Positions 20,221 to 30,755 are shown, numbered from the stretch's first letter. The stretch: 64,000 nt of DNA from Haliclona indistincta (GCA_964017065.1 OZ024786.1:5309781-5373780); one strand, 5' to 3'. The notes: generated by a model from the sequence alone, not told the origin. A program made the numbers and translations.

Positions 20221-21439
20221 AAGAAATTAAAAAGATTTCTATCGAAATCAAAAGGATGTAGTGATGAAGAAATCTACCACTGGTTCACAATGTAAACCAA
20301 CAAGGAACAAGCATAGAATGGTAACACGATTGACTTGCTAACAGACCATAGATCCCTACAACAGAGGCTCTTAGAATAGAATAGACACTTAGAATAGAAT
20401 TCAGCTTGTGACAAAATATTGATCTTATGTACAGCCACAGATGTAGGGATCTATGGTCTGTTAGCAAGTCAATCGTGTTACCATTCTATGCTTGTTCCTT
20501 GTTGGTTTACATTGTGAACCAGTGGTAGATTTCTTCATCTCTACATCCTTTTGATTTCGATAGAAATCTTTTTAATTTCTTGTTTGTGTCCTTTTTTCTT
20601 TTTAGTGAAGTGCAGTTCAATATCATGCATGTACGGAGAAGTCTTTGTTTCCACCATTAGTTTCATATTCCTGTTGTTGAGGGCTTTTCTTAAACTTGTA
20701 GCTAAAATTATATATCAGGTCTGCCTAGTATCAGGTCTGCCTAGTCGCCTACGCATGCATGCAGTGCATACGAGCCCCGCCCACACGGCGGTTATAACTA
20801 TCTGGCAAGTGCAGAATGGCGATCCTACACGAGCTTACCGTTCTTCGAAGACTCCAGACAAATGCCGGGTGTGTGTTCTCCGTGATAGTGATCCAATCAT
20901 CCACACGGCACAGCGATACTTTAGGCTGCTTGGTCACGTTCGTGCACTACCCATTTGCTAATTGGTCACGTGCGTATTGCGCAATCACAATAATGGCGTC
21001 TAACACTAAGCTGACAATGGATCACGATCGAGAAATCGCGGAACTTAGATCGCCGTTACGCTAAAAACAAAGCTCAAAAGGCGCATGCCAGGAGAATTTC
21101 ACGACTGTTCGTGGATGTTTTGGTCTCGGCACTGCTCGCGTAAAGGCGCTAGGCGAGTGGAAGAAAGAAAGAAGAAAGAAGAAGAAAGAAAGAAGAAAAC
21201 GAAGATGACGAAACTCGATTTTCACAGTTTCCAGGTTCGTCACTTTAGTAACAATTTCGAGCAATCTCCTTGCTACTGTAAGATGGGGCAACGCCAGAGA
21301 GCAGATCTAAGTGTCTAAAGACGTCTAAAATTCAACACCAGGCGAAAAATCATTGCTTGAACGCTAATACATTGTATGTAGCCGCCATCTTGTTTTCTCG
21401 TTCATCCCTACATAGGGAGACACTACCGTGTCTCCCTAA
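20221..21439. mobile_element. 1.2-kb foldback element, copy 1
   Basis: Starts with 140-bp inverted arms (20221-20360 and 20442-20581; one mismatch noted) around an 81-bp spacer, then about 830 bp of unique sequence, and ends in a small hairpin TAGGGAGACAC-TACC-GTGTCTCCCTA (21413-21438). Copy 2 at 56148-57365 has the same layout. A 77-codon Lys/Glu-rich frame (21085-21318) is disrupted by GAA-tract length in copy 2, so it is not conserved coding sequence. A possible 10-base flanking repeat TTTATGTTGA is near both ends but overlaps another local repeat. Confidence 0.75.
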
Positions 21440-22054
21440 TAACTTTATGTTGATCTAAACTGATCAACATAAAGTTTGCACCTTTTAGATCAACATTTGC
21501 AGTTTGTTGATCTAAAATTTGCAGTTTAGATCAACATTATGCTGAGTGCCATGCTACAGTCTTTCCATTAGGGAGAACATCGGTTTTACTGAGTTGACCA
21601 AGCTGCAACAATTTGGGCATAAGAGAGTGCTCACATCTCCTGCTATGAGTAAGCTGGACATGGTAACCAAATTTAGGCCAGATAATATTACTATGCACAC
21701 TCACAAGAGAGTTCATAAACACTTATGATAATTGTTAGCATTGGAAATTAACACGTTTTACAACAAAAAATTAATGAATAATGGAGGGAGATAATAGCAA
21801 CATAATGGAGGGCCGAAGGCTGTGGTTCTCAATTACTAGATGTAGTTTAATTAGGTACGAATTAAACGTAGTTAATGAAGAAGGCAAGGCGGTGCGGCGT
21901 CTCCGCCCCAAGGCGGATCTCCAGAGTGGCTACCACGTGTAGCATGCACATGCGCATTCACTTTCCGAGCACATGCACAAATATCTCCCTTCGCTTCAGC
22001 AACTGCTCTGCCCGCTTAGTCTCTGCCATCTAGTCTCTGGTGCCGTGGCGTACG
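21440..22054. other. Intergenic: GATCAACATAAAG hairpins and leader of the DIRS-like element
   Basis: 21443-21474 is a perfect 13-base-arm hairpin (CTTTATGTTGATC). TAGATCAACATT-type motifs repeat to about 21540. A 60-codon frame at 21546-21728 is unrecognised. From about 21740 the sequence becomes GC-richer (GGAGGGAGATA) and probably belongs to the retrotransposon's 5' end. A GAGGGAGATA motif recurs in inverted form near 26330. Confidence 0.4.
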
Positions 22055-23422
22055 ATGTCTACCGCGGGTTCAACAGCCTCTACCTCAACGTCCAGCGACT
22101 CAGGGGCGAAGACCACTACACTGTCAGAGGACAGCGTGAAAGCCATCATCCAGGCGGCCGTCCGCGAAGAGTTTGCTACTAGGTCACGAGCAGGCAGCTC
22201 ATCCTCCGCTGTCCCAGCAGTGTCAGCCGCGCCTTCTGGCACCACAGCATCAGGTATGTTATACCACCTACATACACGCGCACTACAATACAGGCTACAC
22301 TGAGCGCGCCATGATAGCCCAGAGCTAGATTTACGGCCTACCCTGTTTGTGGTACCTAGACTACAGAGCATAACTCCGACTGGGGACAGGTTCAGTATAG
22401 CGAGATCTGATCTAGCATGCGCTGCCGGCGCCTCACTAAGTGTTTGCGCGCGCCACTGTATTACTAACTTGTTCTGCGCTATTTTGTTCACAGGTCTAGG
22501 AGTGCCTCCGACATCACTAGCACTATCCCACGTGCCGATCCTAGGCAGTATCGTGCCATCAACTACAACGCTAACCTCTTCATTGGCTACAACGCCTATT
22601 ACATCAGCTGGGGTGATGTCCCTATTATCAGCTGCAACAACCCCGAAGCTCAGCCCCTTCATTTTGGCATCAGCAATCCCGCCCATCCCAGGCAAAGTGG
22701 TTCAAAAGGTTGCAGCCAACGAGTTCATTGACCTGAGGGAACTACTGCCCGACAATGTCTCGCTACTAGAGAAACTCGAAGGACTCCCAGTGGCACCGGG
22801 TAGCACGAGACCACGCTTGCGGGAAGTGTCATCGCTACTGACGTGGTGCATTTGTATGCTAAAACTTACTGCACTCCAAGCTGAAAACGCTGACAAAGCA
22901 AGACAGATATGCGGCTATGCATGTCTAGTTATTCAAGAAGCCAGAAAACATGGGGGAGACGGCTGGTGTGCCTATGACCGGCTATTTCGTCAACACGCTG
23001 CTGCCAAACCAGACCTGCCTTGTTGGGCCACACTAGATGGTTCCATTCATGCGGCAACGATACTAGCCTCAAGGACAGGAACCGGCACGCATTGTCGCCT
23101 TTGCGCAGAATCAGATCATCTGGCGCAAGAATGTGCGCTAGCCCCGATCCTGAACCACAGCCAACCAGTTCGCTTCGCGCAGCACAACCAGATGTCCTAT
23201 CGTCGTCCCCTGCCGGCCCCAGTAAATGTGACTCGTCCGATATGCAACTCTTGGAACAGAGGAAAGTGTGCCTATGCGCCTGTATGCAGCTATAGGCATA
23301 TCTGTGCCTCATGCCAGGAGCAACACCAAGCAAAGGACTGCGCACACACTCCGATGGACAGCATCTTCCGCCGTCCTCCTCTACCCCCACGTCATGGCAA
23401 CAGAGGTCCCATCGGTTCATAG
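22055..23422 (+). CDS. DIRS-like Gag, two exons, 375 aa
   Basis: Exons 22055-22253 and 22494-23422 join in phase. The Ser/Thr/Ala-rich N-terminus (MSTAGSTASTSTSSDSG) leads to a helical region (about residues 130-250) and two C-terminal zinc motifs: CRLCAESDHLAQEC (C-x2-C-x4-H-x4-C, retroviral-type knuckle) and CNSWNRGKCAYAPVCSYRH with CASCQ, a CCCH-like finger seen in Gag of DIRS-type elements. It would package element RNA. The 240-base intron with GTATGT...TTCACAG ends is unusual for a retrotransposon, whose RNA must stay full-length to transpose intact. The coding sequence is intact, unlike the downstream enzymes. GC content is clearly above its surroundings. Confidence 0.6.
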
Positions 23423-23738
23423 CCATATCTAACCCAAAGGACTAATTGTGCTCGCTGCCGACTCCATGTAGCGGCGGCGCTATCTGCATGACTCTATCTG
23501 CTGCTGAATTATTATCCATGATCTGCTGAAATTGTTTATTCCACTGTTAATTCATTGCCTGCGGCCATTGATATATTAACTATGCTGCTGCTAATGGTCG
23601 AATGTGTTTATTCTGCTATCAATTCATTTCCGGCTGCTATAATTCCTAATTGGCACGTCAGCGTTTATAATTACTGCGCGCGCACATAATGAACGACCGC
23701 ATATCTGCCCTGATGTAAACATCTCCTTCCTCACAGAG

Positions 23739-25194
23739 TCAGCCGTCCAAATACGGGAGCTATGCAACGTTATCGGCAAGAGATACAAATACATGGAAGA
23801 CCTGCTAGCCCTAGACGCTTGCCGCCCAAGATCGAGAACTCAGCTGCCACTCAAGGAGCTACTCATTTCCTCCCCCCTGCTGCACGAGGCATGGTCAAGC
23901 TTACTGGCTCTACACCCGGATAGGACCTTCGTCGCCTATATTCTGGAAGGGATCCAACGCGGATTTAGGATAGGTTTTGAATTTAGAAGCCATCGCTGCC
24001 GTCCAGCCAAAAAGAACATGAGATCAGCATCACAGTTTCCCCAAGTGGTGACCAAGTACCTGGAAACTGAATGCGAGCTTGGGAGAGTCATCGCCCTCGA
24101 CAACGAAGCAAGCCAGGAAGTGCAGACCAGCCCATTCGGCGTCATTCCAAAAAGAGGAAAACCAAATGACTGGCTCTCCTCACGGACAAAGCGTAAACAA
24201 TGGCATCAATCCAGAGAAGTGCTCACTGAGATATGCCTCAATAGACCAAGCCATCAACCTATGCCGATCGATGGGGGACGCCCCACTACTCTCCAAGCTA
24301 GACATAAAAAGCGCCTATCGGATAGTGCCAGTACATCCAGACAACCGCCACGTACTAGGGATGCACTGGCAGAGAACTACCTACATTGATACAGCACTAC
24401 CTTTCGGACTGCGATCGGCGCTGAAGGTATTCTCGGCAGTGGCAGATGCGCTACTCTGGGCAATGCACCAGGAAGGGGTAACTCACGGACTGCACTACTT
24501 AGATGACTTCCTGTTTGTAGACCGAGCCAGTACAAAATTCGGCGAATCCCAACTCCTGAGAGCATTGCATACCTGCCAAGTAATAGGAGTCCCAGTCGCC
24601 CCAGACAAGGTCCAGCACCCCACCAATGTACTGACATTTCTAGGCATTGAAATTGACACCTCATCACTCCAGCTTCGCTTACCAAGGCCAAAACTGCTAG
24701 AGCTACGCCCTACACTGGAGCGATGGCGCAATAGAATCTCCGGCACAAAGCGCGTCATGCTGTCTCTTGTGGGAAAACTCCAACACGCAGCAGGAGTAGT
24801 GAAACCAGGCCGTACCTTTCTTAGACGCCTCATCGACCGATGGTCTGGGCAAGCAGTTAGATGTCACTGCGACAATTCAGCAGTGGTCTCAGCGGTCAAT
24901 TTAGGGTTGTGCCGGGAAAAACACCTGATGCACCTATTGCGCTGCCTATTCTTCTTTGCAGCCCACTACCGGTTCCGGATTTCTGCGCAGCACATACCGG
25001 GAGCAGACAATGTCAGGGCTGACGCTCTGTCGCGGGGGAGAATATCACATTTTTTCTCTATCTCCCAGGCCGAACCCAGCCCCAACCCCACTCCATTCCC
25101 TCACCGCCTACTCGAGCTAGCAGCAGACAGCAACCTCGACTGGACCTCACCGCGCTGGATAGAGATGTTTCAAAACTCATTGACAACAGCATAG
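23739..25194 (+). pseudogene. DIRS-like reverse transcriptase/RNase H, frameshifted and deleted
   Basis: Frame 1 runs from about 23739 (after a possible CCTCACAG acceptor) to GVIPKRGKPNDW (24171). The frame then shifts to SPHGQSVNNGINPEKCSLRY and on, through LSKLDIKSAYRIVPVHP and the catalytic YLDDFLF (about 24496-24516). About 14 bases seem lost at the shift, removing the strand with the first catalytic Asp region's approach. After FLRRLIDRWSGQ the sequence jumps to CHCDNSAVVSAVN, so the bulk of RNase H is deleted. The tail with HIPGADNVRADALSRG is the usual end of this domain in DIRS elements. The enzyme cannot be functional as read. Confidence 0.7.
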
Positions 25195-26136
25195 CACCGT
25201 CAACAAGAAACACCTATCGGTCTGCCCAGAACCGGTATCTATCATTTTGTCTATTAGCAAACGTTACTCCTTTTCCAACGTCTATTCACACACTTTGTCA
25301 ATTTGTTGCATATTTGGGGTCGCAGGGTGTAAAACAACAATCGATCAAATCTTATTTGTCCGCAGTCAAACACGCCCAGATTACTCACGGATTTAATGAT
25401 CCGTTTAAGAATGCTGACCTGTCGAGACTGGATTGCGTCCTCAAGGGTCTCAAACGCCAGCAGGCACACCAGAGCCCCTCTCCAGCGAAATCACGCTTGC
25501 CCATCACACCAGATATCCTACGCAAGCTCAAGCTGCTGTGGGACCCAAGGGCGAGCGACCAGGACGTAGCAATGCTATGGGCAGCATGCACACTGGGCTT
25601 CTTTGGGTTCCTCAGGTGTGGGGAGTTCACATGCACGTCCAAGCAAGCATACGATGCAGCATGCCACCTCAGCCTGGAAGATGCAGCCATAGACGATCCC
25701 GCGAACCCAGGCGTCATGAAGATCACATTAAAACAGAGCAAGACGGACCCCTTCAGACAAGGCGTCGACATCTATCTGGGCTCCACGAGAAACCAGCTCT
25801 GTCCAGTAATGGCGATGCTGGCGTACCTAGCTATGCGAACGAGAGTACCCGGGCCACTGTTCACCCGCAGCGACGGATCCCCTTTGACCAGGACATTCTT
25901 TGTTGAGGCTCTAAAGTCAGCGCTTCGCCAATGCGGCATAGACCCCGGGAAATACAATGGGCATAGCTTCAGAATTGGAGCCGCAACAACGGGCAGCAGC
26001 ATGTGGGATCTCCGATGCAACCATTAAAATGTTAGGTAGGTGGCAAAGTTCAGCCTACTCGCTCTACATCAAAACTCCGAGGGCACAACTAGCATCCATT
26101 GCCCCCAAACTGGCTACCGTAGGTCAAAGACCGTAA
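25140..26136 (+). pseudogene. DIRS-like tyrosine recombinase with one-base frameshift
   Basis: Overlaps the end of the RT frame. N-terminal SAM-like part (STRNTYRSAQNRYLSF, SIKSYLSAVKHAQ), then FFGFLRCGEFTC (catalytic Arg region), HSFRIGAATT (His-x-x-Arg) near 25970, and, after an extra G at about 25993, the continuation CGISDATIKMLGRWQSSAYS with the presumptive Tyr before IKTP. Tyrosine recombinases integrate circular DIRS DNA without a target duplication. The single inserted base is the only defect seen, but it cuts off the Tyr. Confidence 0.75.
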
Positions 26137-26839
26137 CACAGCAGTCTCATCAATTAGGACTCCACTCATGCTTGCATACTAATCGTGAACTTCATTTCGG
26201 TGTATAATAAATCAATTTGTTTTGTGCTGATATAGCGTGTCCAAACTACACGGTAAAGGTGCATATCCTATAACCTATGATAGTTGGGGTCCAACAAACT
26301 GCTTTTGTTCGTTGGACCGGTCGGGTATCTCCCTCTGCTATATGTCCCCCAACTTATCCAGTGTGGTCAAACGATCCATACAAACACATACTCATGCGAT
26401 GTCAATAAGCTGGTAGTAAGTAGTACATTGTGAAAATGTACGACGCAGCAAAGGCTTGCAGATGCATGCTGCAGGACTAGGTGACAGCCTGTAATCACTT
26501 GCTGTCTAACAAGTGGACAAGCCAGGTAGCAGTCGGGACAGATATGCATGCAGAGGGAGGGTCGCATACTCGCCCGACCTGCCGGTCTCGCGTGTCTCGC
26601 CATCCCCCTCACTCATACTCGAAGTAGGGGGATGACCGTATGGGACTACAGCTTGGAAACAAGGTGAGCGGGCATGAATATAATGTTATGGTCATCAAAT
26701 AATGTATTGTGGGTACAATGTGCATGCTTAGTGTGATGGGCCTATGTTCATTAAACATGCTTTATACTAGTGCTAAAACGAATCAATCGAATATTCGAAT
26801 ATTCGTTCGTTTGCGTGTTCGTTCGTTAATTCGTCAATC

Positions 26840-27169
26840 ATGGCGAGTTCTTCATCTGCTGATTGTGGCACAAACGACGCTCCATTCGAGAAGTCCAGTA
26901 GATCGCACGTGTGGAAATACTTCAAGTGAAAGAAAAACTATGCTAAGTGTCTTTTGTGCTCTGCTGAGTACAAGTACAATGGTGGGACAACGTCCAATCT
27001 TATTGCTCATCTAGAGCGAAAGCATCCAGCTTCCAAGCCAGCTACCAGGTCAAAGCAGGAAGAAGGTAGTCAAGCGCAACAGTCAATGAGATCTTTTGTG
27101 CAAGCACAACCGTGCAGCAGTAAACCTTGTTCTGTCAACGCACAACGTGAAAACTATGGAACGCCGTAG
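26840..27169 (+). pseudogene. BED-finger N-terminus of a hAT-type transposase, one stop codon
   Basis: ATG at 26840. SHVWKYFK is followed by an in-frame TGA (26927-26929), then KNYAKCLLCSAEYKYNGG and TSNLIAHLERKHP. The C-x2-C...H-x4-H with a preceding Trp/Phe is a BED-type zinc finger, the DNA-binding module of hAT transposases. The frame ends at 27169 with no catalytic region downstream. A single substitution would account for the stop. Confidence 0.65.
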
Positions 27170-27171
27170 TG

Positions 27172-27420
27172 GACAAAAATCGAGTAGTAAAATCGACGAG
27201 CGGTCATTGGCATCGATCAGCGGTGCGCCAGAGGCCGGGCCGACAAGCGGTCATTGGCGTCGATGAGCGATGTGCCGAAGGCCGATCAGCGGTCATCGGA
27301 CATCGATGTGCCGTTAATCGATCAGCGGTCATCGATGTCCATCAGCGGTGTGCCGTAGGTGACGGTAGGTCGATCAGCGTCATCGCGCGCAACAGCAGTG
27401 CGCCGGAAGTGCATGTGTAC
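27172..27420. repeat. GC-rich degenerate repeat (CGATCAGCGGTCATCG)
   Basis: About seven imperfect units containing GATCAGCGGTCATCG and GTGTGCCG..GGC. Strikingly GC-rich against an AT-rich background; sits between the BED remnant and the next gene. Confidence 0.6.
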
Positions 27421-27516
27421 CATACTGACCGCGCTCAGTAGGCGTGGTTTTTGTTTGCATGCACGTGGTCTATGGTTCTTGTATTCAAGAAAGTCTGTTT
27501 AAGAGAGTAAGCAATC

Positions 27517-28737
27517 ATGGAGGACAAGGACAAGGTGAAGCGGGCTATCGATCTTTTGGCTTCAATAGGAAACAGTGGGGAATCAAGTAATGGCGAAGAA
27601 AGAGGTCAGAATAGTGATGCGCAATAAACTGAATAGCCTAAACAACTGTTAATTGCTTAGATAGTTTCTGCCAACCTTTAGAAACTGGTTTTATTGCAAT
27701 CGGTGCTGAAATGGCCTAGCTACAACAGTTTTTGTGTTGAATAACTGCGTGACTTTGTTCTATGTTACAAAACTGGCTTCCTGGTTCACACTAAAGAAAG
27801 GTGGATACAATTCTGGTTGCATGACCACACCCATGCATCTTGGTAGTCAGAATAAAAGCCTGACAGTGTACATTCATTATTGCATCATTCATCACCACTC
27901 CCATGCAAGCATGTACTCAAATCTGAAAAACTATTATGTTGTTTCAATTAGATCAAAGGAGTAGCAGGTTTGGTCAATCATGCAGCAGAGCAGTTGATGC
28001 TCTCCGTAATATACGAGGACGTTTGGGACGGTCTACTTCTGCAGCTGAATCTGAGCAGAGATCAAATTTTGCTCCATATAAATCCACAAAGAGCCAAGGG
28101 AAAAAGCAAAAGCCGACAAGTTGGACTGTGAAAGCATGTTGTCTTGCTAGCCGGTTTGCCAACAAAGTAAGACTGATCAATGTGATAATAATAATTATAA
28201 AGAATGATATTGACCATCTCTATAAGGTTCCTACAACTAATGACCGTGTGCAACTGGTATCTGCTGGATTGGGTGAACAAAAAGTCACCATTCCTGATGT
28301 GGAATGTTCTTGGGAGACGTTCAAGGAACTCTTGGTCACAACTTTCCCTAAGCTCACAGACTGTGGTGGGTTTGACCTCTTGCGATGTGTTCCGAACACA
28401 AAAGACCTTGAGGTCATTTCACTGGCAATTGCCCACTCTCCCAAGCTACTAAAAAGTGTTGTTGCGAATGGGCGTGTCTTTATACGTCCAATACAGAGAG
28501 ATGTTAGCCTACTGGAGAAGCTGGCTCCTTGTACAGAGGTAAGTTACTTGATGACTGATATTTTATTGACACCTAAGTCCTTTATAGATCACAGAAGAGT
28601 GCATATATTGCAAGAAAGTAATATCAGTTGAGCAGCTGAGGAGTCACGTCAGAATGTGTTCTTTGAAGAAGTATAAGCATGACTTTTCATCATCAAAATT
28701 ATATGGTTTTCAGTATTTCTACAGATTTCTCGAGTGA
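27517..28737 (+). CDS. G2E3-type N-terminal domain protein without HECT, about 254 aa
   Basis: Exons 27517-27604, 27952-28166, 28227-28538 and 28588-28737 join in phase. The protein begins MEDKDKVKRAIDLLASIG, then a basic linker, then VPTTNDRVQLVSAGLGEQKV, WETFKELLVTTFPKL, GGFDLLR and GRVFIRPIQRDVSLLEKL. This block is familiar from fish and invertebrate G2/M-phase E3-ligase-like proteins, where it precedes a HECT domain. A short zinc motif CIYCKKVISVEQLRSHVRMC (C-x2-C...H-x3-C) follows. A HECT ligase domain would normally come next, but the frame stops at 28735. The 60-base second intron is a multiple of three without stops, so retention would add 20 residues. The 3' end is only 58 bp from the convergent gene at 28795. 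Confidence 0.55.
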
Positions 28738-28794
28738 TGACTCCGATGACTTATATGGTTTTCAGACTGTGCATGATTCTTCTCTGTGCCTCAT

Positions 28795-29055
28795 CTAGTC
28801 TTTGAATACTATGGTGGCATGCTGGAAAGGGAGCCCCTCCTCTGCTGCTTTTGCCTGTCTTCGGGTGACAGAGTAACACCGATTGCAAAATAATTGTGGA
28901 AAGTGAGTGTCATCAGGGGATACTGTGATTTCAAATGTGTCTCTAAGTCTTTCCTTGTGAATGTAACATTCGTACACTGCCTCCTTTTTCTTACTCTTCT
29001 GCAGGTATCCTCCACAAACTCGACAGAGTTGTTTCACGTCATGGATTTCAGCCAT
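28795..29055 (-). CDS. RAG1 N-terminal-like zinc protein (N-RAG type), 86 aa
   Basis: Starts MAEIHDVKQLCRVCGGYLQK and continues to LRDTFEITVSPDD, FPQLFCNRCYSV. The arrangement LCRxCG...F-x-I-x-V-x-x-D-x-x-x-x-x-P-x-x-FC-x-x-C(W/Y) matches the conserved zinc region in the N-terminal, non-core part of RAG1. This motif also occurs alone in transposon-like ORFs of molluscs and other invertebrates (N-RAG-TP). The protein is only the motif plus a short tail, with an ATG at 29055 and a clean stop. A first exon could be complete, or splicing could extend it leftwards into the other gene's 3' end. No catalytic RAG1 core or RAG2 is seen in the window. Confidence 0.6.
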   Translation of the reverse strand: MAEIHDVKQLCRVCGGYLQKSKKKEAVYECYIHKERLRDTFEITVSPDDTHFPQLFCNRCYSVTRRQAKAAEEGLPFQHATIVFKD

Positions 29056-29625
29056 CTAAACTAAAACCATCATTATTTTTAGAGTATTTTGATTGCTCAC
29101 TATTATGCCTTAAAAAATAAGCACTGTTGTCTCTTTAACTTACATTAGCACTTTGATGCTTTGTCTCTATGATGGTAGTTAAACAACTATTTTTCTTTGA
29201 GTCCCATTAACAGCTGGATGCGCATGCAGCTGTATATACTTATGTACTTGCGCAGTGTGTGTAAGTTAGACCACAATGGGCGTGTGCAGTGGTCTATACG
29301 TTAAAATATAGTCATAGGTTACTTGTAGCTGTGGTACAGACATAGCAACCACAAGTCCAGTCGCAGCCATTGTTGCTATGCAAAACGCGGGAGGTACCGT
29401 AAATTGTAATTAACGACTAAGTGTCCCAATAAAAACAGCCGTGGCGTACGAGTACTCGAGTAGGACACACGACCAAGAGTATTCAAAATGTTTTTAAGTT
29501 AGTTGGATTCAACCACTGTAGTTGTGGTGGTTGTTCTTCATGCTGATCAATTGTACATTAGGCTTACACATGCAATTTTTTTCTGTACAAATGATCTACA
29601 ATCTTATTTCAACGTAGCAACAATC

Positions 29626-30027
29626 ATGATTTTACTGAGCGGCTTGTTGATTCCGAGCATAATTCTACTCGTAGCAGCTGGTGAGTTACTAAGACTGATG
29701 CACGCGCAGTATAGTAGTATAGTAATTCCACTTTTATTATCACTTTACAGTAACTAGTGCTTGCATGCTATCTAGCATTAAGGCTAAGAACGGCTAAGAA
29801 CGGATGAAGCCATTGAAGAATTGCTAGAATTTAAAAAAGAAGAAAAAAGGAAGAAGGATGAGGAGGAAAAGAAAGCAGAAGCAGAGGAGCAGATCAAGAT
29901 CAGAAGAAGAAATGCCCAACTGGCTAAAAGAAAACGGGTTCATGAAGACGAAACCGAGAGGAGGCTGACGCGAGTGCGCCTAGAAGAGATGGAAAAACTA
30001 AAACAACGTCGCCCGGGCCGATCATGA
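29626..30027 (+). CDS. Small membrane protein with charged coiled coil, 97 aa
   Basis: Exon 29626-29680 encodes a hydrophobic start (MILLSGLLIPSIILLVAA) and a GTGAGT donor. Exon 29789-30027 joins in phase and continues ERLRTDEAIEELLEFKK into a very Lys/Glu/Arg-rich helix to RRPGRS and stop. Layout is a signal anchor followed by a single cytosolic coiled coil, like the SMIM class of small membrane proteins, but I do not recognise an orthologue. AATAAA lies 54 bases after the stop (30081), supporting a real 3' end. Confidence 0.5.
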
Positions 30028-30080
30028 CCTGAAAACTGAACTATAATAGTTTGCATTCAATGATTCTGTATTGCATTATT

Positions 30081-30086
30081 AATAAA
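30081..30086 (+). promoter_or_regulatory. Polyadenylation signal AATAAA
   Basis: Follows the small membrane-protein gene. A (GAGT)n microsatellite, the complement of the CACT type, lies next at about 30171-30235. Confidence 0.5.
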
Positions 30087-30573
30087 GTTTAAACACTGAG
30101 TTGTTACAGCGGTTATTCTGAGCTTGCTCATGCATTGTATCAGTTATGTATAGGTTAATCGAGATGTATCGAGTGAGTGAGTGGGTGAACGTGATTGAGT
30201 GAATGAGTGAGTGAATGAGTGGGTGAGTGAGTGAACAAGCAGAACTTGCTGAGGCAATGACAATTTTAGTTCTGTTCAGCCTTCTAATGTGATCAAAACA
30301 GTTAGCAGAAGCAGAAGTTAGCTGTAATAATATTATTTTTACAAAAATTGATTGTTTGCTGGGAGAAATTTATTTCTCAAAGTGCTGCAATACAGTTGAT
30401 TAGTACTGTACACTGTACAGTAGTACTATGAATCGACGACTACTGTCGTTCCTACCAAGTGAGTGCTGACTTGCAATAGCAAATGTACCAAGAGCTGGTC
30501 CATTATTTTGTCAGCAAAAACCCTAGGACAACCCTTTTTAATAATGGTTTTACTGAGACGCACATGCAACAAA

Positions 30574-30755
30574 TTAAGCCATGGCTTTGTAGTAGCTCTC
30601 TGTACTCTGTAGTAGACCAGCTTGAGCTGCTTTACTGTCCAGACTGACATGAATGGACGCTGCCTCGGTAGCGTAGAGAACCTCTGATACTGCCTTCATG
30701 AGATTCTGAGCATTAACAGTGAGCATCTCACTGGCTTCTTTGTCAGCCTCAAAGT
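30574..30755 (-). pseudogene. Vinculin tail (C-terminal) exon, isolated
   Basis: After a strong CTTTCTTCCCAG acceptor the minus strand encodes DFEADKEASEMLTVNAQNLM, then KAVSEVLYATEAASIHV and a short end to TAG/TGA at 30574. Spacing and residues (ASEML-x-x-NAQNLM-x-x-V-x-x-x-x-x-x-TEAASI) match the last helix of the vinculin tail, which binds F-actin at adhesions. No upstream vinculin exon is visible within the next 1.5 kb on this strand, so it is either the end of a gene with large introns or a duplicated exon. The final residues differ from the usual basic/aromatic C-terminus. Confidence 0.6.

Larger units (their letters stand above)
21740..26340 (+). mobile_element. DIRS-like retrotransposon (defective)
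   Basis: Order Gag - RT/RNase H - tyrosine recombinase, no integrase or protease, and no LTRs seen. AATAAA at 26206-26211 follows the recombinase stop. Boundaries are approximate. The only terminal hint is GAGGGAGATA near 21740 and its inverted form near 26330. Confidence 0.65.

Noticed and set aside
21085..21318. 77-codon Lys/Glu-rich frame in the foldback element
   Set aside because: The second copy has a different GAA-tract length and loses the frame, so it is not conserved.
21440..21728. 60-codon frames on both strands
   Set aside because: No motif, no splice support, overlapping each other.
22030..23426. Long minus-strand frames opposite Gag
   Set aside because: Antisense shadows of the GC-rich Gag; the zinc motifs and splice sites are on the plus strand.
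28735..28795. HECT domain after the G2E3-like block
   Set aside because: Only 58 bp remain before the convergent gene; no HECT motif in any frame.
28795..29055. Complete RAG1/RAG2 (ProtoRAG) transposon
   Set aside because: No catalytic core, RAG2-like kelch sequence or RSS-like ends nearby; only the N-terminal zinc motif is present.
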